Of a stretch of DNA of 60,000 nucleotides, positions 52,947-60,000 are shown piece by piece. Location: the NCBI GenBank assembly GCA_030704615.1, contig CM060734.1, positions 48,130,042 through 48,190,041 of the forward strand, given 5' to 3'. Both the position numbers and the translations under genes were made by a program. The notes below the pieces were generated by a model, which was given only the letters and a program-made list of their open reading frames with translations, was not told where the DNA came from and ran no database searches. The DNA is from Takakia lepidozioides (lineage: Eukaryota > Streptophyta > Takakiopsida > Takakiales > Takakiaceae). Numbering within the stretch: position 1 is the stretch's first letter; every line of letters starts with the position of its first letter.

Positions 52947-55900
52947 CTACCCATGTGTTGTATCCCTCTGCAAAAGAGTATCGACCTCGTTGAAACTCAT
53001 AGTGGCCTGGTGAATGAAGTTGTCATGTTTGGGATCGCAAACCATCCTCTTCAAAAATATGAAATACAAATGTTTGCAGGGTATGAATTTACCTCTCTTG
53101 CCCAAACTGGTTGATAGCATATTCACAAAATCAGGACATGTGCAATTGGGGAAATTGGAAACCGTGATGTCGTAGGTCCTGTCATGAACAGCAGATGTGG
53201 AAGTGATGACTGTGAATACCCGACCATATCCTGGATGGGGTACTTCCGTGGTGCTTCCAACACGAGCTTGGAGCATTCTTGCGGACTCCACTTTGCCAAA
53301 GTGTTCAGCGGTTGGAGGGAAACGCCGAACGAGCTTTCCATCTCGTTTGGTTGGCCACAAGTCAGGATTTGCCGGGGGGACCCGGGAGGACGCAGAAGTA
53401 GTAGCACATGCATGGAGTTGGGGTTGTCTCGCAAGGGAAAAACCTGCCTCCTCCAGCATTTCAATCTCCTGAAAGCTGAGATGTGTTCCCACCTTCACGG
53501 GCCAAACGGTTGGAGGAGATGGCTTCATCACTACGGAAGGACGCATAGTTCCATGCACACATCTGGCACAATCATCTGCGCAGAACCAGAACTTGTGGTT
53601 CTTGGCTTCTGGTTGACCGTATGGACGCATCAAGCCTGTGAAAGTCGGAGCAGGAGTTCGGGCACCACCTCTAGATATAGATGAAGTGCACTTCTCGAAA
53701 TTAGTTGCCCTGATCGCTGTACATTTCACACGAGACCCTACACTTGTGCGTTCTATGTGCCAAACGTGGTCGGGGCATGCGGACTCAAGCACATCAAGGG
53801 GTTGTTTCTCTCCTGCACCATTTTAGTGGCACTGTTTGATGCTGGAGCTTGCCGTCGTGTTGGAGGTTCCTCCACAATGGAGGTTCCGGACATGGAGCTG
53901 TCATGCAGGGGAACACGAGGCTTCGAGAAGTTATCACGGTCTGCCCTGTGGGAATCTGAATCCGAACCAGGTGGAGTGTTCAATTTCCTCTTACAGGAGC
54001 CGAATCTCTCCTCCCCTTCAAGATGTGGAACTCTAGAAACAAGTGGCATTCCCTGGGCATACATGCTCACCGCCCGTGCTATCTTGATTGGATCCCCAGA
54101 TCTGTTTGCAGCACGCAACATCAACTCCCATTTGTCCGGACCCTTGCCACCAACCCCACCTCGTAAGAAATCACGGTATCGGGTTTGTTGTTGCAAGGCA
54201 CGTATCAAATCATTTGTTGTTGCCACATACAAATCCCGACCTCGTTTCCCATACTGCTGCAACCATGCGTTGTGCACAGTTTCTGCCAAATTGCAAGATG
54301 GCATGTCCGCCATTTCCTCAATGGACATGTTCTGCAAAGTGCAGAACCACACTTCAAAACAGTGAACAGAAAACAACATAAAGAAAGCGAGGACACAATA
54401 AAATGGAAAGTAAATGTATGAATAAAGCAAGAAATATAAGCCTCGTACCACTGCCATGGCTGCTCCCCACTGTCTATACCGGAAGTGCCAAAACGCCAGC
54501 CAATCTTCCAATGCTCTCATACTCTCAAGTGATGCAGCTCCAGAAGATAACCACCAGGCACGAATTGTCTGGAACAAAGTGTCCGCCTCCTTCATTGTTC
54601 TAGCATCTTTGTACTCTTTGCACAATTTACGGTGCTGAGTCTGCATCTCTGGTTTGATGTCCGACTTTGTATGTTTTTCCAGAGATTGTATCCAATGGAA
54701 TAGACATGTACGCTCTCTTCCTCGCATTGGCACTTTTGGGTCGCCCGATCCGAAGACAATACGAACAGCATTGAAATTTGCTTGAGCACTATCCGCCATG
54801 AAACCTGCGAAATTTGGAGATGGCAGCCCATGACACGTATCAGGGAATTCCACATGAGCTTCTGGGATTCCGTATCCTCGGATTGCATGTCACAAACTGC
54901 AATTGTCATAACTCGTTGGTACACTGGATCGTAGACATGACAAGCCATTGTCGTCCAATCCTTCACTCGTTTCACATGATCAAACATAAGAAAACAGTTC
55001 TGCAAGTCCCCAGTCTTCTGCATCCGCTTCACGAGGCTAACCCCACTGCCCTCCCCAACAGTCGACATTTTGAAAAGAAAAACTTTGATGGCACCTTGAC
55101 CTGGGAATACATTGTCCTGGATGTAATCGTACTTGCTCACTCGTTTCAATTCCAAAATATTGTCTATGTAGCCTCTAATCCCAGAGCCCATTCTCAATGC
55201 ATTGATCTGATGCCGAATGTTCAGTGAACTTAAAGTGGAGAAATGATCCATGACCAGGTCCAATGTTGCACCGTCAAGTTTAGTCCCCACAGAATCCTCT
55301 TCACTCAAAATATGGCTTTCCAAGAAGGACTTGCTTGCGCCAAGAGCAATTGCAGATGTTGTTGCGGATGGGTTTCTCCCGAACTCCTGTTTAATCAACC
55401 TCGATACTGTCTCAACACTCTCCCTGTAATCCCCCTTCGAGACAGGATGGTTATGGAATCCGAAATACACACAAGCTCTTGTCATTGTATAACTGGAGCA
55501 TATATACCGTCCAAAAATCTGGCTCTAACCGGGTGGACAACATAGTACATTCTTGCTCTGCAGAGCGCCAAGCAGGATGGCACAAGTTTGCAGAATTTGC
55601 AGACGAAAGTGTTTGCCGGTGGAGGGGCAGACCCAGGCTGAAATGGATTTTCCGCCAGACCCTCCCATTCGCTTTGATTATGAACCCCAAAGTAAAGAAA
55701 GTGTCTGCAATTCAAATTATCACACCTAAGGTGTCCATTGCAAACTGTCCTCCTGAAAACAAGCTTGTCATCATTCTGAATATTGGATGTTTTTGTTCTG
55801 CACCACGGGTGCCCGTCGTGTTTCTTGTCCATTCCATGCATCATGATTGTTACACCTCCAACTCGTGGAGGAGGAGGCAGCTCGAATAGGATATCGCCAT

Positions 55901-56240
55901 CAAAAATCTCCGGCAAGAACTTCACAGGCACCTGCTTCAAAGATTTCCAATCAATTCCCCGCAACTCACTTTTGAATCCAGCCATTCCTCCCATCGCCCG
56001 CAATTTTGGAATGACACTACAAATCTCTTCTTCATCAGCTTCTCCAACCATAGTATGAAGGACTGGATTTGGAATTTCACTTATGTCATCATCGGAAGAA
56101 TCCGAAAGCTCAACGATTGGAGTGGAGGACGTCTGTTCTTTTTTCACCACGACCTCCCTCTTGTCTTCAACGACCAAAGCAGCAGTCCCGGGCGTCACAT
56201 ATGACCCAAGGGACTTTCGCCGAGGCTCTCCAAGTACTCT
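52947..56240 (-). pseudogene. MULE-like transposase with SWIM finger, copy 3 (frameshifted)
   Basis: Same architecture as copy 1: GGMAGFKSELRGIDWKSLKQ, GMDKKHDGHPWCRTKT, CNGHLRCDNLNCRHF, CKFCKLVPSC, ACVYFGFHNHPVSKG, FDHVKRVKDWTTMACHVYDP, FAGFMADSAQANFNAVRIVF, NLAETVHNAWLQQYGKRGRD, KCTAIRATNFEKC, FWFCADDCARCVHG and a SWIM finger (CTCPDFVNMLS..CKHLYFIF). Frames change near 55490 (extra bases containing a stop), 54840 and 53790, so it is broken. An intron at the same protein position as in the other copies is inferred from GTG|GTACGA near 54447 and CTTTGCAG|AAC near 54335. The 5' end is lost in the N gap. It is closest to copy 1. Confidence 0.65.
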
Positions 56241-56740
56241 NNNNNNNNNNNNNNNNNNNNNNNNNNNNNNNNNNNNNNNNNNNNNNNNNNNNNNNNNNNN
56301 NNNNNNNNNNNNNNNNNNNNNNNNNNNNNNNNNNNNNNNNNNNNNNNNNNNNNNNNNNNNNNNNNNNNNNNNNNNNNNNNNNNNNNNNNNNNNNNNNNNN
56401 NNNNNNNNNNNNNNNNNNNNNNNNNNNNNNNNNNNNNNNNNNNNNNNNNNNNNNNNNNNNNNNNNNNNNNNNNNNNNNNNNNNNNNNNNNNNNNNNNNNN
56501 NNNNNNNNNNNNNNNNNNNNNNNNNNNNNNNNNNNNNNNNNNNNNNNNNNNNNNNNNNNNNNNNNNNNNNNNNNNNNNNNNNNNNNNNNNNNNNNNNNNN
56601 NNNNNNNNNNNNNNNNNNNNNNNNNNNNNNNNNNNNNNNNNNNNNNNNNNNNNNNNNNNNNNNNNNNNNNNNNNNNNNNNNNNNNNNNNNNNNNNNNNNN
56701 NNNNNNNNNNNNNNNNNNNNNNNNNNNNNNNNNNNNNNNN
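56241..56740. other. assembly gap of 500 N
   Basis: Exactly 500 unknown bases, a conventional placeholder length. Order, distance and orientation of the two flanking contigs are therefore not established. Confidence 0.98.
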
Positions 56741-57147
56741 TTAGCCTTCTATGGTTGTATCCACTCCCATTATCCAATGCAATGTGGACATAACCAATCC
56801 CCATCCGGAACCATCTCAAGAGGTGGAGTCAAGCATCCCATATGCCAACCTCTAGAGCATCGATCACACACCAGCATGGTGGCTGCCCCTTTAGCAGACC
56901 CACACAACATGCACCTCAAACCTGCAGATACCACTGCCAGGTTTGGGTCAATCCTGCCATCGACATTCGGAAGGTGACATGGCGCACAATTACGCACATG
57001 GTCCTTCCAAGTTATGCCATCCCGACCCTCCAAGACCAAGACGCCTGAGGGCAAGACCTCTCGAACCCTCAAAATAACAGGTCCTGCAGTCACATCCAGG
57101 GTCGTAGGAGTCTGCTGCAGATAGACATAGTCACCAGGGTTGAATCT
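56741..57147 (-). pseudogene. gypsy fragment: integrase tail and PHD finger, second copy
   Basis: The minus strand encodes FNPGDYVYLQQ, VREVLPSGVLVLEGRDGITW and the PHD finger (RCMLCG, LVCDRCSRGWHMGCL, DWLCPHC) with the same stop as at 48409. All eight zinc ligands are conserved, and differences from copy A are few. The fragment is cut at 57147, exactly where plus-strand gypsy copy B begins, making a head-to-head junction. On the other side it runs into the N gap. Confidence 0.8.
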
Positions 57148-58553
57148 GGAGAGTTGCTGGAAGGCAATGCCCATGCAGAGGATGTGCCACCTCCAGCAGA
57201 GCAGGATGACATGCATGGTATGGCGGAGTTGCCTGCCATGGTTGCTCACACTCCATTGTGGGGTACGAGCAAGGATTTGCAGCAGATTGCTGATCGACGG
57301 GTGCAACAAGCCTGGGTAGAGGCTTTTGTACCGTCAGGAGAGGAGGAGAGTGCGGGTATTGCACCAGGACCACCTCAGTTGTCACCATTGGATATCACAC
57401 CTATTGTGTGGCAGTATCCGGATGAAGGCATTTGCCTTCTGGACTTGTTTGGCGGGATCAGCACCGGATTGGCTGCTGTGCTACAGGCAGGTGTGCGGAT
57501 AAGGCGTTACCTGTATGTGGAGAGGGATGAGACTGCACGACGCGTCTCACTGCGCCATGTTGCTCAGTTGGTACAGCAGTACCCTGCTTTGTTGCCAGTG
57601 TCTGCAGTTCGTGGATACCAACAAGCCTTGCCAGCAGACATTTCGTTGCTGGGGGCGCCGGATTTGGAGCAGGTTGGCTCCATTGATCTGGTAGTGGCAG
57701 GTTGGCCCTGCCAAGGGCATTCATCAGCCGGGCATGGCAATGGATTGCGAGACTCGAGGACGAGTCTGTTTTGGGAGATGGTGCAGATTTTGCGCCACTT
57801 GCAGCTTCATCAAGCTGTATCGCCAGCATACATCTTGGAGAATGTGCCACTGATGGGCGATTCTCGGGCCAGGGTGATGGCCAGTGTGCATCAAGTCCGG
57901 TCGTGGCTTGGGTTAGCAGTGCTGCTGGATGCAGCTACAGTGGGATCACGGACTCATCGTCCACGGCTATGGTGGACTAACTTGATGCCACCCGCACTGC
58001 TCAAGCGTGCATTTGATGGGGTGCAGCGGCCAATACACCTCATAGTGGACAACATTTTGGACACAGGGAGGCAGTCTCAACGTGTGAGACACAATGACCG
58101 TTCGCCTTTGGCAGTGGTCAACAGGGTGGGTCAACCACGAGCAGCATTACCTACACTGCTCAGCTTCCCAGGATCCCATGCTTTTCGGGATGGTGGACCT
58201 GGCCTCCTGTGGGATGCTCAGTTGCAATAGTAAGTGGAGCCTAATGCCGACAAGCGAGAGCGGGCTATGGGATTTTCCACTGGAACCACGGCGGTGCCTT
58301 CTCTTTCTGAGGCATCACGTCGTCAGGTGTTGGGGCAAGCAATGGATCTCAATTGCTTGACCTGGATTATCAGCTTGGCTATGGCTGAGCAACGTAGAGT
58401 GCGGAGTGCACTTCCTTTGACGGTCTCTCTGCCTACCGAGACGGTACAGGCAGCAAGTGGGGGCGAGCCGGTGAGGACCACGGGTGTAGACATCCATGGC
58501 ACACGTGGGAGGTGCTCGAGGTTCAGAGGGAGTTGGCAGCCAAGGCAGCTGTG
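57148..58553 (+). pseudogene. gypsy copy B: cytosine-5 DNA methyltransferase domain
   Basis: In the ORF counted from the ATG at 57154, an N-terminal linker of about 85 residues precedes a C5 methyltransferase: motif I LLDLFGGISTG (residues 95-105), motif II YLYVERDE (119-126), motif IV VVAGWPCQGHSSAG with catalytic Cys186 (TGC at 57709), RDSRTSLFWEMV, motif VI YILENVPL (226-233) and motif VIII THRPRLWW (267-274). After two stops (58228-58233, absent from copy A) the frame resumes with AMGFSTG and SRRQVLGQAMDLNCLTWI, equivalent to motifs IX-X. The PCQ and ENV signatures place it with the Dcm/DNMT1-like rather than the SPC-type Dnmt3 group; closer placement needs a tree. All catalytic motifs are present. 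Methyltransferase capture by retrotransposons is reported in charophyte algae and dinoflagellates. A frameshift near 58490 precedes the linker. Confidence 0.85.
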
Positions 58554-58676
58554 ATGGATGAGGTTGGGGATTCTTCTCGGGATGAGGAGGTTCTCAATGA
58601 TGAGACGATGGGGCAGGATGAGGCCTTGTCATTGACTGAGCAGGAAGGGAGTACTGCTCAAGAGGTTGCAGCATAG
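58554..58676 (+). other. linker and shared TAG stop in a readthrough-like context
   Basis: The frame reads VGDSSRDEEVLNDETM and SLTEQEGSTAQEVAA, then TAG (58674-58676) followed by CAA CCA CGG and the RT in the same frame. Copy A has identical EVAA-TAG-CAA-CCA sequence. UAG CAR YYA is the known leaky-stop context of the tobacco mosaic virus type; use here is inferred. Confidence 0.6.
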
Positions 58677-60000
58677 CAACCACGGGACGCGTCTTGTACC
58701 TCTAAGCCCACTGGACTTAAGGTTGCAGTTACGGAGGACAATTGGGAACCTGACATTGGACCCATTGTCACCGGAGGAGAGAGACGACATATACGGCGGT
58801 TCCTGAGGGCTTACAGGAATTGCTTTGCCTTCAGTTTGAAGGACTTGGGAGCACTAAAGGGTCAAGAGATCCGTATTGAGTTGGCCACTGACACGCCAAT
58901 CTTTCGGAGACCCTATAGATACAGTGACATGGAGAGGTCTTTGATTTAGATGAGGACTCAAGATCTTTGGGAGGCAGGTTTGGTGGAGCACTCTGGTGGA
59001 GAGTATGCTTCAGCCACAGTGATGCCAGCCAAGAAAGATGTCTATGGTAATTGGACGGAGAGACGTATGTGCGGTGATTACCGGCCTGTAAATCGTTAGA
59101 CCAAGTCCGATAGGTATGCCATGCCGGCACCAGAGGAGATCTTTGATGCCATTGGGCATTCCAAGGTCTTTAGCACGTTGGATTTACGATCCGGATATCA
59201 CCAGTTGCCGATCAAGGAGGCGGATAAGCAAAAAACGGCATTCTGGGGGATCAATGAGCACGGGAAGGATTGCCTATACCAATGGCGGTTCTTACCATTT
59301 GGGCTTAAAAACGCTCCCGCTGAGTTTCAAAGAATCATGGACAGGATTCTAGCAGGGGTGGAGTTTGCTCGGTGCTACATAGATGACATCATCATCTTTA
59401 GTGCTACGGTGGAGGAGCATGAGAGACACCTTCAGGGGGTATTTGAGCGCTTGAGGGCGCACGGATTGAAGTTACATCCGGGAAAGTGCAAGTTTTTCCA
59501 CAACCAGATTGAGTATCTGGGTCACATGATATATCCTGGAGGATTGGGGGTACAGCAGACTAAGGTAGAGTCCATTGCACAGGTTCCACGCCCCACAGAT
59601 GTGAGCCGAGTTCGAGCTTTCATGGGGTTAGCAAACTATTACAGACGGTTTGTTAAGGGATTTAGTGCCATTGCAAAGGCTCTAACCAAGCTGACCAAGG
59701 TGGACCAGGAGTGGCAGTGGGAAGATGAGCAAGAACAAGCTTTTCAAGAGCTCAAGGCGAGGTTGACCTCGGCGCCCATCTTGAGACGACCTATCAGGGG
59801 GCGTCCTTTTTAGCTGCATACATATTGGAGCATGCTGGGGCTTGGAGCGGTGCTCACACAGGTGGATGATGAGGGAAGAGAGTTTGTAGTGGCTTATGCT
59901 AGCCGCTCGAACAATGCTGCAGAGTCTAAGTATAGCTCATATGAGGGCGAATGCTTAGCTGCAGTGTGGGCCGTGGCACACTTCAGGTGCTATCTATACG
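58677..60000 (+). pseudogene. gypsy copy B: reverse transcriptase and start of RNase H
   Basis: In one frame to the window end: FRRPYRYSDMERSLI, MPAKKDVYGNWTERRMCGDY, VFSTLDLRSGYHQLPIKEAD, LPFGLKNAPAEFQRIMDRIL, ARCYIDDIIIFSATVEEHER and FMGLANYYRRFVKGFSAIAK, then LGAVLTQVDDEGREFVVAYA. The RT boxes are intact, but in-frame TAG stops occur at 58947, 59097 and 59811, each where copy A has CAG. Integrase and PHD finger would lie beyond 60000. The copy is inactive as it stands. Confidence 0.88.

Noticed and set aside
53757-54365. 202-codon plus-strand ORF and similar ones at 44723 and 40078
   Set aside because: Antisense shadows of the transposase copies.
56069-56977. Long ORFs spanning 55482-56977 on both strands
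   Set aside because: They run through 500 N that translate as unknown residues; not real coding sequence.

Overview
This window looks like nuclear DNA of a land plant with a large, transposon-rich genome, most likely a non-seed plant such as a fern or lycophyte. The evidence is spliceosomal introns with GT-AG borders, PLS-type pentatricopeptide repeat (PPR) remnants, plant-type CACTA, LINE and Ty3/gypsy elements, and very AT-rich spacers. The taxon is an inference and is not proven. I see no clearly intact single-copy host gene; nearly all coding potential is transposon-derived or decayed.

Layout. 0-3 kb, minus strand: a broken FCP1/NIF-like phosphatase ORF preceded by an ORF resembling plant Ptta/En-Spm proteins. 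3.5-5.9 kb: a mosaic of oppositely oriented LINE reverse-transcriptase fragments, perhaps inside an intron whose upstream exon is at 5.9-6.2 kb. 6.9-7.55 kb: a PPR pseudogene split by a small LINE fragment. 8.0-12.1 kb, plus strand: a CACTA transposon (transposase-associated domain, Tnp2, DUF4218 and DUF4216 modules) with two one-base frameshifts. 13.6-17.5 kb: a LINE remnant, a PPR pseudogene and a Ty3/gypsy integrase broken by about 1 kb of repeat DNA that carries two tRNA-like promoters.

17.5-33 kb is AT-rich and gene-poor. It holds many short imperfect palindromes (GACCGCCAAT facing ATTGGCGGTC), other hairpin repeats, an ORF with RNA polymerase II CTD-like heptads and a LINE RNase H fragment. 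33.1-38.5 kb is a LINE with tandem 5' repeats, ORF1 with a zinc knuckle, an endonuclease and the first half of a reverse transcriptase, ending at a 21-T run.

38.5-60 kb is the most interesting part. Three minus-strand copies of one transposase-like family (N-terminal Cys/His region, MULE-like core, Cys-rich module, SWIM finger) lie at 39.2-42.8, 44.0-47.1 and 52.9-56.2 kb, with exact 42-bp and 74/75-bp tandem arrays beside them. Two copies of an unusual Ty3/gypsy element (minus strand 48.1-52.3 kb; plus strand 57.1 kb to the window end) encode a cytosine-5 DNA methyltransferase upstream of the reverse transcriptase. In the more complete copy a PHD finger lies C-terminal to the integrase, where chromoviruses carry a chromodomain. 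Both copies share an in-frame TAG CAA CCA between methyltransferase and reverse transcriptase, which matches a known stop-readthrough context. A 500-N gap (56241-56740) separates two contigs, so order and orientation across it are uncertain.
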